Numbered from the stretch's first letter, positions 1 through 11,140 are shown. The stretch: DNA of 64,000 nt from Lineus longissimus (GCF_910592395.1 NC_088312.1:17803292-17867291), one strand, 5' to 3'. Program-made: numbers and translations. Notes: generated by a model not told the origin, from the sequence alone.

Positions 1-1110
1 GAGAAGCTCTATAACGATCTAAGGGGAGACTACATCGTGATGAATGAAAAGGAAAGATGAACCGGGCTCTTAACTAAATGAAACGGCCAGGGGCCATTGT
101 GCTCACCGTATACATCTTTTAGTAGGCAGGATCATGCTTAGTTTAGAGGTGAATATGGTGAACACAATCAGGCATGAAGACTTTTTTTAGATGTGTATTG
201 ATGTCAAGTAATAAGACAGGGCAGTATATATAAGTTTATGATCCAACCAATATTTGTCTATGACATCAACAAGATCAATGTCGTGTGATTGCTAAAAGTC
301 CCTGCAATAAAAAAATCATCGAAAAAAAGTCATTAATAAGCGAGATATTGCACGTCCTACTTTTTCAGTTTTGACCCCCTGGTGGCCGAATCAAGAATCA
401 GATCAGGCCAAAATTCGGTGTCAGAGATTATCTGATGTAGGGGGTTACATGTACCAACTTTCAAGTTCATAGCTTCAGCTGTTAAGAAACGTGCCATAGT
501 TACACTCTAATGGCCAATTTACGCCATTTGACTTCTGTGACCTAGAAAAGGAGGACAAATCCAAAAATCGTAGGACATGTGGTGTATCCTTGCTAGAAGT
601 CCCTGGCATAAAAATTTTATCGAAAACAATTCACTCAAATAAGCAAGATATTGCACTTCTTCCTTTTTCCATTATGGCCCCCTGGTGGCCGAATAAAGAA
701 TCAGATCGGGCCAAAATTCGGCATCAAAGGTTATCTGATGTAGGGGGTTATATGCACCAAGTTTTAAGTTCATAGCTTTAGTGGTAAAGAAACGTGCCAT
801 AGTTTACACTCTAACGGCCAATTTACGCCATATGACCTCTGTGACCTTGAAAAGTAGGTCAAATTGAAAACCCGTAAGACATGTGATGTATTCTTCCTAA
901 GAGTACCTACCATAAAAATTTTATCGAAAACAAGTCACTTATAAGCGAGATATCACACTTTTTAGATATCGCCATTTGGCCCCCTGGTGGCCAAGTTGAG
1001 AATCAGATCGGATCGAAATTCAGTGTCAGAGGTCACCTGACCTAGGGGGTGCTGTGTACAAAGTTTCAAGTTCATAGCCCTAGCGGTTAAGAAACGTGCC
1101 ACTGTTTTTG
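1..1110 (+). repeat. Dispersed repeat with ~302-bp tandem units, copy 1
   Basis: The landmark AAGAAACGTGCC recurs near 484, 786 and 1088, giving about three units of ~302 bp. Each unit carries CCCCCTGGTGGCC, a 'GAGATATTGCAC'-like motif and ACGCCATTTGAC. A head segment starting ATGAAACGGCCAGGGG lies at 78. The same head and units return at 17358, 33619 and 50738, so this is a genome-wide family. Stops interrupt all frames and I see no protein. Family identity is unknown to me. Confidence 0.8.
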
Positions 1111-1200
1111 AAATAGGATACGACGACGGACGACGGACGACAGACGACGGACGACGGACGACGACGGACGACGGACACTGCGGTATTACATAGACTCCCC
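1111..1200 (+). repeat. GACGGAC-type microsatellite tail
   Basis: Imperfect (GACGGAC/GACGAC)n array directly downstream of the last ~302-bp unit, ending before GTGAGCCAAAAA. A similar GACGGACGGAC tail ends the tandem array near 40870, which suggests that such tails are part of how these repeats end. Confidence 0.75.
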
Positions 1201-1215
1201 TACGGTGAGCCAAAA

Positions 1216-2155
1216 ATGGGGAGAGTTATGGGCAGTAGTCACAACCAGTCTACTTACGCTTAGTAATTGTAATTTTAACATAAATTAAAGGGATATGAAA
1301 GACGGAGGAAGTGACCGCTGCTAACTGCATTTCCGATAACAAAGCCCGCAACAAAACCAGAGAAAGACAAACAAGTCTCTAAACAAATATCTGAACAAAT
1401 CACTCCTCACAAATGACATAGCAAAACAGATGGCTTGGGAAAAGATCCAGTGAACTTAAGAAAAAGGAGAAGGATACGATTAATGGTAAATCAATTAAAG
1501 AAACATCTCCCTCATCAAACCCATCAAATGAACCAGATGACTTGGTGTCGGGCCATGAAGCGCATCCTGATAGTTCAAGGAAAGGTGGGATTAAGACTTA
1601 TTATCCGTTGTTAATTTATCATTCTAACGACACTTATCACAGCAACTTTGATCTTTAGAACATGCATTGCATGCAATGCACGTAGGAGGGGGTTAAAAGC
1701 TTGTGAACCAGTTAAAAATGATACCATTCATGTTGCTGAAAAAAGTGTTAAGAAGACTCCTGTTTTTGAAGGTGTTTCTACCTTCACGGCTATGGAATAA
1801 AATGAATACTATTTTCATTCGACAATGTTTGGGTGATTTAAATCTGCTAGCAATGCAGCCATAAGCTTGTAATTGATCTGATGAGGAAAATATTGTCTAG
1901 TAATCATCACTTTTATATTTTAAGATTGAGAGTATTCTCAATAATCATCTTTTTATTCTATTCATGGTTTGTAGTATACATAGAAGGGCTTGTATGGCCT
2001 GAAGAGGGTAGGGTGAGTGTTAAAAAGGGGTTAAAAGGGCCATAAGGGGGTGTTTAGCCAATAATAAGGTTGTTTTAAAGGCACTAAGGTACTTTCTGGG
2101 GGTCACACAAGCCCTTATATATATACTGTAGCTTATAAGTATAAGGGTGGGCGTA
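1216..2155. other. Non-coding stretch, no gene recognised
   Basis: AT-rich sequence without recognised domains. A short plus-strand open frame (about 1605-1800) encodes one hydrophobic stretch followed by a basic cluster, but it has no clear start and no family I recognise. It lies downstream of all the receptor exons seen, probably in the intron after 8993. Confidence 0.4.
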
Positions 2156-3104
2156 TAAGGTAAAATGGGGTAACTGTAGCCCCGGTCTAATTTGCCTGAA
2201 TTATATTTTTGATCATTAATCTATCTGACATAGATGCAATATTAACCCTTTATATACCAACAATGGTATTGCATTATCTAAACTGACATTTTGGTTACTG
2301 GTTCATTTAACATTATTTCAAAACAAAATATTTTGAATTATCTGCTGTCTCTAGTTAAAGCCACATCATTGACCAGAGAGTAGATTAGCATTTTTCATGG
2401 TACATTGCATTACCATTAAGTAATGCAAGCAATAGTTGGGGATTAAAAATGGCTCCTACCTGAAACTTAAGTTAAATGGCGCACAACAAGACCGTTGGTC
2501 ACAGAATATCTCAAGCTGTTATCTGACACAAGGTGCAATGTATAGCAAAGGGGTAATTAAATAGGACTTTGTTTCTTTCAGTAAAAGTGTTGATGAGTGT
2601 TTGTATCAAAGATCTCGTATGAGTTCAGTAAATACAGCAACGACTCACATACATGTACACCACTACGGCCGCCCAGCCGATTTTCTAAATGTTCTTAGTC
2701 CGTCGTAGATGTCAATTTTACCTGAACAATAGTGAGGTGAAGACTCGTTGTTCAGTCACACCCAATTTTCAACGGCATGGCGATTTGTACATGATATGCC
2801 GTTGCGCCATCGTTTCTGGAGAGTGACAAGACTCTAGCTTGTGCTTGATACGTGAACCTATTCACGAACCTAAAGATACACGTACAACTGTCATGCATGC
2901 TCACACATGAAGTTGTCGCAGTGTACTGCAAGCTGTGTTTTATACAGTGTCTGCCTTAATCAAGATGATGTTGGAGAAAATTTTGTTCTGGCTGTTTGAG
3001 GCTATGTTTTTGTGCCAATGTTTGGCAATGGTGCATGACGATGATGACGCACATCAGAATGATGATGATGGTGATGCGATGTTGATGATGAGAATGCTGC
3101 CCCC

Positions 3105-3354
3105 ATGAAAAATTCGCCAGGACGACATCGAAAGGCTTATTCTTTAAAGCAGAAAATTAACTACATGGATGATTGCATACAGGCGCACAACTTAGGTGAA
3201 GCCCACGCCGGGACCCCCGCCGAATTTGCGTGGCACAACCGCATCCATCCAAGAACCTTCAGCGATTGTTTTACCAACGAAGATGAAATAAGAGAACAGA
3301 TGAACGAGCGCCGAAATCTGACCGGACTTAGACAACGTCAACGAAATCCTGGAG
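3105..3354 (+). pseudogene. pogo-like transposase, N-terminal HTH segment
   Basis: An open stretch of about 83 codons ends at a possible splice donor (GGAG|GTAATC). It contains YSLKQKINYMDDCIQAH followed by a region ending IHPRTFSDCFTNEDEI. The same pattern (YSVAQKIRYLDDYIQAH ... IHRRSFRDWLVNED) is encoded at 29817-30096, so both come from one family. In pogo/CENP-B-like transposases this position holds the first DNA-binding helix-turn-helix. The upstream GATGAT-rich stretch would encode acidic residues. Assigned from relative position and the DDE domain downstream; similarity to named families is from memory only. Confidence 0.6.
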
Positions 3355-3484
3355 GTAATCCCACTTCACTGTTTAAACGAATTTAACAACGTGTGTGAGC
3401 CTTAAATGTCAGTCCTTCACGAATTTGAAACTCATGAGACTTAATTTTTTGATCGTTCGTTGACATATTTGCTTTATTTTTCAG

Positions 3485-3696
3485 CAAAATGGCCAGTTGT
3501 TGAAGGTCGTTTGAAAACTTGGTTCTAGGAGCGAAGGGTACTTGGCTTCCCAGTTTCACGTGAGAACATGACGTTACAGGCTACGCACCAATATCAACAA
3601 TGGCGAGGAGAACTTGCGCAACGAGACAGGGATAAATTTCAAGGGACAAGACCACACCTGAGCTTCCGATGGGTGGTTCAATCGCTTTCTGCAGAG
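3485..3696 (+). pseudogene. pogo-like transposase, CENP-B-type HTH segment
   Basis: Starts after an acceptor-like TTTTTCAG and ends at a donor-like CAGAG|GTAAAC. The reading frame begins KWPVVEGRLKTWF, then meets a stop, then VLGFPVSRENM, which is the usual 'L..W...R..G.PVS...' layout of the second HTH in CENP-B/pogo proteins. The end of the segment reads SDGWFNRFLQR in another frame, matching the conserved W-F-x-R-F tail of this domain. At least one stop and one frame change separate these parts, so it is broken. Confidence 0.55.
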
Positions 3697-3923
3697 GTAA
3701 ACTCGATTATTTTGTCCAAGCTTCATTATCGCAAAAATCCGTGCAATAATTCACAAGAATTGTAACCAACAATGTTCGTTTCATTTTAAAAGCACATGAG
3801 CTACAGACGCAACACTTCCGATTTGAAAACTCTACCAGCCAGTTCAGATGATCTTATTCGGGAATGCAGTGAAAAAATTCACAACACTCAATGAAAAAAA
3901 AATTATTCGGATTAACAGATCAA

Positions 3924-4928
3924 CATGAATCAAACCTTTGCTTTATACGATATGAAACCGGTGTACACCTACAACGAGACGGGAGAGAGGAAAATTGACA
4001 TTCGCTCAAGTCGCGGAAACAAGAAGCTTGAGTGCACAGTTAGTCTGATGCTTAGGACGGAAAGGACCTGCTGAAATCATCATCCGTAATCGAGCCGCTG
4101 GTGGCCAGGTCAGAAAGTACAGGACAAGAAAATGTCAGGGTAATTTAACATTCGTTAGCATCTAAAATAACCAGCAGGTTGTTTGACTCTGGATTCTGTC
4201 GAAAAAAATTTGGTCTTTCCCTTTCAGCACACAAATATCGTCACTCTTCCTTATTATTTGTGCTTATTGGACAGACCTTTCCACCTAAATATAGGTGAAT
4301 GGAACGGAGATAGGCTGCGTAGGAAGGCAGACGCTCATCAATTGGTTGGATGAAATCTTGATACCATTCGTGGCAGAGGAACCATTCATATTAATTCTAG
4401 ACCAATATCCACCACATAGAAATAGAGAATTCCGGCATTCAGTTGAAGATGCTGGGAGTCACATTGATTTTATATCTGGAAAGTGTACCAGCCGCTCGAT
4501 ATCAGCATAATGAAGGCCTTCAAATGCAGAGTTCACAAAGTATGGAAAGCGTGGAAAACTGGGCACACAGGGAAGAATGGGGATTACCCGCAGATTTCAC
4601 CGAGAGAGGTGGAAAAGATATCAGTCCAGCATGGGAAATGATAGATGCTGAAGCTCTGCGGATTGCATTCAGGTCCAGTGGTCTTCCATTTCCCAAGGAA
4701 GGTGATCCTCCTCCGGTTGATCTTCAAGACTTAGTAGCTGCTGATGATGATGCAGGCAGTGATGAGGAGGATTTAGTAGTTTTCTTTGAAGATGAGCCTG
4801 ACGATACTGAAGAGGAGACAATGCAAATAAAGTGTAATTTGCTGCCAGATAAATGTGTTCTTCGACCTACTAAACTAGACGCTTTAATAATATTATTTCC
4901 ACCGAGGAGGCATTACGAAGTGGCATGA
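3924..4928 (+). pseudogene. pogo-like transposase, DDE domain remnant
   Basis: A frame near 3924 reads MNQTFALYDM followed by VYTYNETGERKIDIRS and LECTVSLML, the region around the first catalytic aspartate of DDE_1 transposases, normally 'DQT'. Here that aspartate is asparagine. About 310 bp later a frame reads TLINWLDEILIPFV and then ILILDQYPPHRN, the second catalytic aspartate with the conserved xxH. Downstream, 4443-4928 stays open and encodes an acidic C-terminal tail (DDDAGSDEEDLVVFFEDEPD). Frameshifts separate the blocks. Loss of the first acidic residue alone would inactivate the enzyme. Confidence 0.65.
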
Positions 4929-5651
4929 CAAGATTCATACCAACTCAATGCAGTATAGAAAACACTGATTGAACAGTGATTACGTGTATAACGTAATATT
5001 ATTCCATTCAACTCCCATCTTACTCAACTTTCGGCCAAATGATCATTCGTCAACAGAGAAGAATGCGAATCACGCAGCAGTTGGAAAATAGGCCTGTTGC
5101 TATCATTGTGTCACTCTCCGAATCAAGGATATTGTTGGTTGAATTTCCAGTTGGCTCCTTACTGAAGACTGAAAGCGCAATCATCCAATTGCCCCTATAC
5201 ATCTATTGTTCGGGTAAATTCGACGTCTATGACAGACTTTGAAAATATACAAAATCTTCTTGGCGGTCGAGGCTGTGTATGTGGGCCGTTACTGTATTAT
5301 TTGTTTGCGTACTAACATCAGCAAACCCTTGTTATAAAAATTGACTTGAATAGTGTAGGAAGTTGTATTACCCATAAAGACAATAAACCTGCGAAAAAAA
5401 GTGTTCCCAAACTTAAAAAACAAGCGCTTTAAAATTTTAGTCAGGAGCTACATTGTAGCCCCTGACCACAAGTCTTGTATTATCTTAAAGAGGCATTGTT
5501 TTGATTAAAGTGCGTTGAATTACAGGCAATATCATTGGAAGATGTGCCAATACAAGATCCAGGCCAGTTATAGAAAATCTGCCAAGAAATCTCTTGCGTA
5601 GCCGAAATAATAGATGAACAAAAGGGGCTACAATTACCCCATTTTACCTTA

Positions 5652-6547
5652 CATGGACCCTTATATTCGTTGATTAATCAAAATCTACACAAAGGCGAAG
5701 CTGGTAATTTAATTTACATCGGACAATCTGGTGTCGCAAACTAATTGGCTATCCTGATTGAGTTTGAATATGTACATTGAATGGCACCGAACGACGATGT
5801 GTATGATATCCCATATTTCTTGAATATTTATAGAAACGGTTCAGATTGGTGACACTAGAGAGTATGTGCATAGCGTGTATCCATAATTACATGGTGAAGG
5901 TGTATTGTTTGGGTATAGGGCCATGACATGCTCAGAGTCACGGATTCAGCCTAGCCCGTGCAATCATTTTCCCAAAAAGACATGGTATTGTCTATTATTC
6001 AGATTGTCAATTCGCTTGGGGCTTGCAGTACATCAATTCGTTTGGGGTTTATTCCTGTATTCTACCATCAACAGCATATCCAGGTCAGTCACAAACAAAG
6101 ACAGCCATTTGCCAAATACCGCGCGTTTGTATGGAGAGCTGCATTTGGCCACCAGACACAGGTGAAATCGAATCCGCATTCGAGTTTTATTGATACCAAT
6201 ATGTCGTCACATAAGTTTGGGTTTTGTATACATGCCAAAAATTTTCGTTTTTGCCGTTGACAAACCTTCTGTTGAGTTCGGTGTTTTCTAAATACGACAG
6301 ATATGATATTAAACAGCTGTGCTCGTAGTAAAGATCCAATAAATACATGTAAGTGATAACGACAAATCGTGATGATATCGCGAAGTGATATTATGGATAA
6401 AACCAATTTGATAAGTTTGTGTTTCATCGTAAAAACCACCCAAATCGTATAGTATTTATCTCGCATAATTTACTGATAGTGTTCGGGTAGCAATGACGAT
6501 GGTGTTCACGAATAATAAACTTGTCGGGCAAGGAGGTACATGACGTC
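5652..6547. other. No gene recognised
   Basis: Between the pogo-like element and the next inverted-repeat element. Open frames on both strands (for example 6089-6466 minus) have no recognisable domain, no splice context and biased composition. I see nothing supportable. Confidence 0.4.
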
Positions 6548-6556
6548 ATTATCTAC

Positions 6557-7565
6557 GGTAGTTGATAAAGTATGGAATTAGTGAAACCTTGGAAACACTG
6601 ATAAACCTTGGAATATTCAATGTAAACCATGGAATCACTGTGCAAATAGCGCGGGAAATCGGGTGCGTTCCTTCCACGATTTATACCCTCCCAACTGACA
6701 GTCTCGTCCCAGCTGACTTTATTGATAGCAATTTGCCAGTTAGTTCAGAAGCCAACATTTTTAATGTGGAGGATGACGTCATCAATTGGCAATGCGCTGT
6801 GGTCGTTAAAATATTTTATTTCTCTATAATGGAAGCAAAAATTAGTTTTTATGATTGTTTTGTATTCCATAGACGATAAAGTATTATGCTCGGTACTAGA
6901 TGCACGAGATCATAGGACAAACACACACGTGAATAAAAAAAACCGCTTAGAACTGGTGACGTCACAAAGATCTCTGCATCCCTCGATGCGTACTGGAAGA
7001 TGTAAGAAATCGCTCACGGCGAAGGAAATTTTCATCCGCAAACTTCGGTAATAAACATACATGACTAGGCTTCTTTTATTCATCGTTTGTTATAAAATAT
7101 CAGTCAATCATAGACAATTAGGCCTAGACATAGTCGTCAACCTTATCCATGCATAATGCATGACAGGCCCTCAATTTTCTCTGTATCACCCTGTATGAAC
7201 AGACCGATCCGTAGTTCAAATAGGCCCCGCGTGGTGGTGGCGTATTTATAAGAGGAGCGCTATTGGTCCATATTATGGGTGTGTGGTGGGCGTGTCTTCC
7301 CATATTTGGGAGATCAGTACTGTACACTGGAGGCGAGGTACAACTGGGTTGTTCTAAAATATAGACTATTGAATCGGATATGCGACAGATTTCTAAATTA
7401 CCATAAAATTCCGATCTGATCATGTAAGAATAAGCTCCAAATGTTGATTCGTAACAACGTTAGGTTCGAATGGCATTATTTCATGTTTTTATGCATTTTT
7501 AGGACTGATTCCAAGGTTTATCACTGGTTCCAAGGTTTCACTGATTCCAAGCTTTATCAACTACC
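6557..7565 (-). mobile_element. MULE-like MITE, copy 1
   Basis: Starts GGTAGTTGATAAAG and ends CTTTATCAACTACC, an inverted repeat of ~60 bp that carries inner repeats of AAACCTTGGAA. It is flanked by a perfect 9-bp direct repeat, ATTATCTAC (6548-6556 and 7566-7574). A 9-bp target duplication is typical of Mutator-like elements; no transposase is encoded. It lies in the opposite orientation to copies at 20495 and 25128. The interior holds a TGACGTCA site (near 6775). Confidence 0.85.
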
Positions 7566-7574
7566 ATTATCTAC

Positions 7575-8285
7575 ACCGATGGAGATTTTAGATTCCATTA
7601 TCTCACTTTCATTGGACGTTACGCAGAGAAAGAAGCAGTGCCACTGTAAATACCATGCAATCAACTGCATATTATTTCGATGTATTTGTAGGCTTTAATA
7701 AAAACCATAAATCTGTTTTGATTTACACATCAAAATTGACCTATCTTATCTCTTTTATTAATAGCAGAATCATGACGTTACGGGAACAGAATACGTAGCT
7801 GTCTGTGCGAAACTAAGACATTCTGAACTTGCAGCCTGTACTATTCTCTTTAAAATCTCCAAAAGCTTACTACTTCGTGTAGCAGTCTTATATGTGCTCC
7901 TCAGTGGAAATGTCAGTCCTTCCCTTTGATGACGGATTATGGTTTGAGTATTTTTTTCAATATCTATGCACTAGCTAAGCTATTGCCTCAATAGCCTCCG
8001 CCTACACGGATGTTGTCTGGAACCTGAGCAATGTCAATACATTGGGGGTCAAGAAGGTGTAAACACACCGAGAGTGGTCCAGCGCGGCTTTGTCATTCCC
8101 CGGTAGAAGTGAATCTTACCCGGGGGGAAAATCTACGCCGCAGGTCTTACAACTCAACCAAAGGTCATGGCAACGGCGAAAACCGAAGTTTCAGCCATTC
8201 TGTAGGTTTTTTGTGAAGTCACAGATGTCACTTATTAATCAAACATGGGTAATCGAGGTTTGATATATTAACTTTATAATTAGCA
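7575..8285. other. No gene recognised
   Basis: Intergenic or intronic sequence between the 9-bp-duplication element and a dispersed repeat. No coding, RNA or repeat signal that I can support. Confidence 0.35.
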
Positions 8286-8289
8286 GTAT

Positions 8290-8485
8290 ACCTTTCGAAT
8301 CAATCAGTAGAACCTCTCTACTAAGGACACCCTCGGGACTGACAAGTGCTGTCCTAAATAGAGAGGTGTCCTGATTAGAGAGCACAAATTTAATGGAAAC
8401 AACCAATTTGGGACCAAAACCAGTGTCCTTAATAGAGAGGTTGTCCTTAATATAGAGGTGTCCGCTAAGGGAGAACATTCCTTAG
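8290..8485. repeat. Dispersed 'CTCTCTA/AGGACA' repeat
   Basis: Several copies of the words GTCCT(A/T)A(A/T)TAGAGAGG and their complements within 190 bp, giving a partly palindromic block. Related, more degraded wording occurs near 11970-12080 (TGAGAGGTATCCTGATTTA and GACCAGTTTGGGAC) and near 14310-14490, so it is an interspersed family. Open frames here are repeat-derived. Confidence 0.6.
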
Positions 8486-8992
8486 GTTCGGCGATCATTT
8501 TCCGTGATGAAACTTCATATCGTTTTGTATGATTTATGGGTTATTCCATGTTGAAGAATGCCCAATTCCTTTTGACTGGAATATACTTGCAGAAAAAAGA
8601 GCATGACCAAATGTTCTTGATATTTCATCCCTGAGGAATGATGAGCTCTAGTTATCAATTATAATAGGGGGCATATTAATCAATTGCCTGCAAAGTTTGT
8701 AATGTGTACAGTATAACCCAACCAATTAAAGACTGATAACCATAAAGTTTATCGTTAGACACATGATGGTGTTCAGGTGAATATACCCAGAGAGTCATTA
8801 TCTGTTAGACGTGAAAAGAAAAGAAAATTATAAAGAAGCAGGCAATAGTCAAACGCTCGACCCTGTTTCGTTCTGCAAGGGCAAACTCAGTCAAAAAAAG
8901 CTTAAAGCAGAAAGTAATAACACCCAGTTGCAACGTTGATGCCATTTGGACGTCTATGAGCTATGCTATCTCCACAGTGAATCCATACTCAC

Positions 8993-9196
8993 GTTGTCCA
9001 CCAGTTCTCCAACCATCCCATTCCAATCACCCCTATCATTTTGTATACCATATTTGCGATCCTTGACAATTTCGATTCGGTACTTGAATCGACAAATTTC
9101 TGCAATCTCTTTAAGTAAGTCGACGCAGAAACCCTCATATCTGTCATTTCCCTCCAAATCATGAAGATTCTCTTTTTCCATCACAAACGGCGTCTC
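8993..9196 (-). CDS. Kainate-type glutamate receptor, S1 exon copy B
   Basis: Encodes the start of the S1 half of the ligand-binding domain of an ionotropic glutamate receptor, a synaptic membrane channel opened by glutamate. The exon is 204 bp (68 codons, phase 0 at both ends) with acceptor CTGTTTAG and donor GTGAGT. It begins [10 protein letters not shown] and contains [20 protein letters not shown] and [10 protein letters not shown], the conserved S1 words. Residue 1 (Glu) aligns with E402 of GluA2 / E440 of GluK2, and Tyr49 in KYG with Y450 / Y488, both agonist-site positions. It is about 49% identical (33 of 68) to the exon at 9259-9462, only 62 nt upstream in the gene. Since both cannot sensibly be used together, it is probably an alternative exon. 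The exon that should follow (PLTI..RE region, pore) is not in the window. Confidence 0.9.
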
Positions 9197-9258
9197 CTAA
9201 ACAGAACAGAAATTTAGAAACTCTGAATTTCAACCCATCCATCAAGCACAATACTTAC
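9197..9258 (-). other. 62-nt intron between the duplicate S1 exons
   Basis: Bounded by GTAAGT (at 9258) and a pyrimidine-rich tract ending TTTAG (at 9197). A branch-site-like TTCTAAA puts the candidate branch A about 44-45 nt from the donor. All other introns of this gene are 1.6-23.7 kb. So short a donor-to-branch distance is known in other genes (tropomyosin) to block splicing of two exons together; applying that here is inference. Confidence 0.75.
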
Positions 9259-9462
9259 CCCATCAATCAGTTCCTTGACCATGCCATTCCACTCCCCATA
9301 TTCGTCAGGGACGCCATATTTTCCGTCTTGAACTAGCTGTAGCTTGTATCTGAAGCCAACATTATTTGCTATTGCATCGAGCATCTCAACGCAAAAGCCT
9401 TGGAATTTGTCATTGCCTTCCAACTCCTCGTGGTTGTCCCTTAACATGACGAACGGGGGATC
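9259..9462 (-). CDS. Kainate-type glutamate receptor, S1 exon copy A
   Basis: Same length (204 bp), same phase (0/0) and same S1 segment as the exon at 8993-9196. Acceptor CTTATTCAG, donor GTAAGTATT. It begins DPPFVMLRDN and includes GNDKFQGFCVEM, LVQDGKYG and EWNGMVKELI. Residue 1 is Asp where nearly all AMPA and kainate receptors have the Glu that helps lock the closed, agonist-bound clamshell; Tyr49 (KYG) is kept. The preceding exon (33120-33230) ends TSIL, so either S1 exon continues the family pattern (TSIL-D-PPFVM or TSIL-E-TPFVM). The intron before it is 23.7 kb and full of transposons. Confidence 0.9.
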
Positions 9463-10301
9463 CTGAATAAGAGTTTATATATCGCAAGTTAATTCGGATA
9501 GCCCGGTCAATGTACGAAAAACAAATGTAGAACAAATTGCTCGCTTAGATTTTTTCATAAATTATCAACATAAATCAGTCTTCCTGAAAATTAAAACACC
9601 AATGCTATATTAACCACATCGTATTTTGGTTTGGTACGTAATAAAGGGTATCCTTCAAGTACACAAATACGCGGGCTGTAAAAATGTACCATACTTCCTG
9701 TTCCTTCAACGATCGGCACTGCTGAGCAAAATGACCACTGTGACTGTTGTAATAAAAATACCGAGCAAATTATCCTTACCATTGCTGGGTTGTACTGAAA
9801 CAGATTCCATAGGGTAACCGGAAAAACGCTGTTCAGCGACCGATCGGTACTGACTGGAGTACCGACTGGAGTACCGATGGGATATTAGGAAATGATAGGG
9901 GTAAATTCAATTAGACCAATATATTCGTGAGTACTCTCACATGGGACAAACTGCTCCGTCGAAATGGAAGATTTTTGTATGCCAAGCCGAAAGCGAACAA
10001 AATTTATTCTTGACACTAAATTGACGTCACACACCATAATTCGCGTTTTGATTGAACATGTGCTCATCGCTAAAAATAGGGCCGGGGTTCCTCATGTACG
10101 CTCCGAACCGCTATCCTTAGACAAAGCTCCACGCACCGGAAATACACAGGATAATACATCACAGAGCCTAGGCTTCCGCTTGCGCAGTAGGCTAGATTGT
10201 GAATATTGTGGGACTCCCCCCCCCCCGGATTCACCTCAGTTTTCGGAGGACTTAGGCTATTTCAATGGGCAAATGTATGTGTCACGTGACATGCATCCGA
10301 G
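9463..10301 (-). other. Intronic, no gene recognised
   Basis: Left end of the 23.7-kb intron. It contains a small direct repeat GACTGGAGTACCGA near 9853-9880. Open frames here have no recognised similarity. Confidence 0.4.
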
Positions 10302-11140
10302 TGAGGGAAGAGGCTAGAGAAGCAGGTCCAGGACAGATTGCCGCGAAAATTTATAAATAGTTTGGGAAAGTCCCTGATGACGTCATTATGGGGTTGCCTG
10401 CTTTGCGGGAAATATCAACCCAATATGGCGACCAATATTATGACAGCTGCCCCTCCGGTTCAACCGGAGTGGCAAGCGTATTGGGACGCAGAAATTGACG
10501 ATTCATCTATGTATAAGGGTCAGACGAAGTTCAGAACAGAGGCTGATTTATCCCGTATTCATCTCCCCATCCGGAGTTTCGAAACTGCTACGAAAACTAC
10601 CTTTATCACGTATTGGAAATCTCCCCTCCCCATATTCCAGAAGGGCCAGCTATGGCAACAGAACCTCTCTTAAAGGGACCCTATTGGCAGCTATGTGGGC
10701 AACATATGTAGTCAACATTAACAAACATTGGATCAGTGGAGACAGAAAATGCATTACACAATTGCCATATCTCCCCAGCCACCCGGCCCTTTATCCCCCT
10801 TTATCTGAATAGAGAGTGTGCCAGGGTGCCATGGAGTCTACTCACTGGTGTTCAAAAACACAAATAAGATCTTGGAGTTAAGTGTGAAAGGGCTTAGACT
10901 TGGTTTCCTTAAAAAAATATTTCAATATTTCCTTTATTTCCCTTGATATTAATTCATTTCATTAGCTGTCTTCCACGTAAACAAACCCACGTGCATTGAT
11001 CTATTTTAATCAACGAGAATTCCCTAGTGACGTCATCAGTGACATCACAGTGTTTCCCAAGCTATTTATAAGTTTCCCGAACTATTTATAAATTTTCGCG
11101 GCAATCTGTCCTGGACCTGCTTCTCTAGTCTCTTCCCTGA
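10302..11140. mobile_element. Non-autonomous inverted-repeat element (839 bp)
   Basis: The left end reads TGAGGGAAGAGGCTAGAGAA and goes on through GCAGGTCCAGGACAGATTGC and ATTTATAAATAG; the right end is its near-perfect complement, ending TCTTCCCTGA. The inverted repeat is about 65 bp. Both ends carry a TGACGTCA-type site just inside (about 10376 and 11029). No transposase. I could not resolve a target duplication, so the superfamily is open. The small open frames inside are not supported as genes. Confidence 0.75.

Larger units (their letters stand above)
2158..5649 (+). mobile_element. pogo-like DNA transposon, inactive (3.5 kb)
   Basis: The ends form a terminal inverted repeat: AGGTAAAATGGGGTAACTGT at the left, and its complement with one change at the right. 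Both are flanked by TA (2156-2157 and 5650-5651), the duplication made by the Tc1/mariner/pogo superfamily. Between them lie remnants of a helix-turn-helix DNA-binding region, a CENP-B-like second HTH and a DDE catalytic domain, in that order on the plus strand, separated by intron-like breaks and stops. The motif GTAGCCCC recurs near both ends and may be a transposase-binding repeat (inference). The element cannot encode a working enzyme. It lies left of the last receptor exon seen, probably still inside the receptor gene. Confidence 0.85.

Noticed and set aside
962-1213. 83-residue minus-strand open frame rich in VVRRPSS
   Set aside because: It is a translation of the GACGGAC microsatellite.
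1-8992. Downstream receptor exons (pore, S2)
   Set aside because: I looked for the minus-strand S1 PLTI..RE, pore and SYTANLAAF-type words and did not find them; they are presumably left of the window.
10338-10812. Two overlapping open frames of 105-111 codons
   Set aside because: They lie inside an inverted-repeat element, lack splice or domain support and overlap in different frames.
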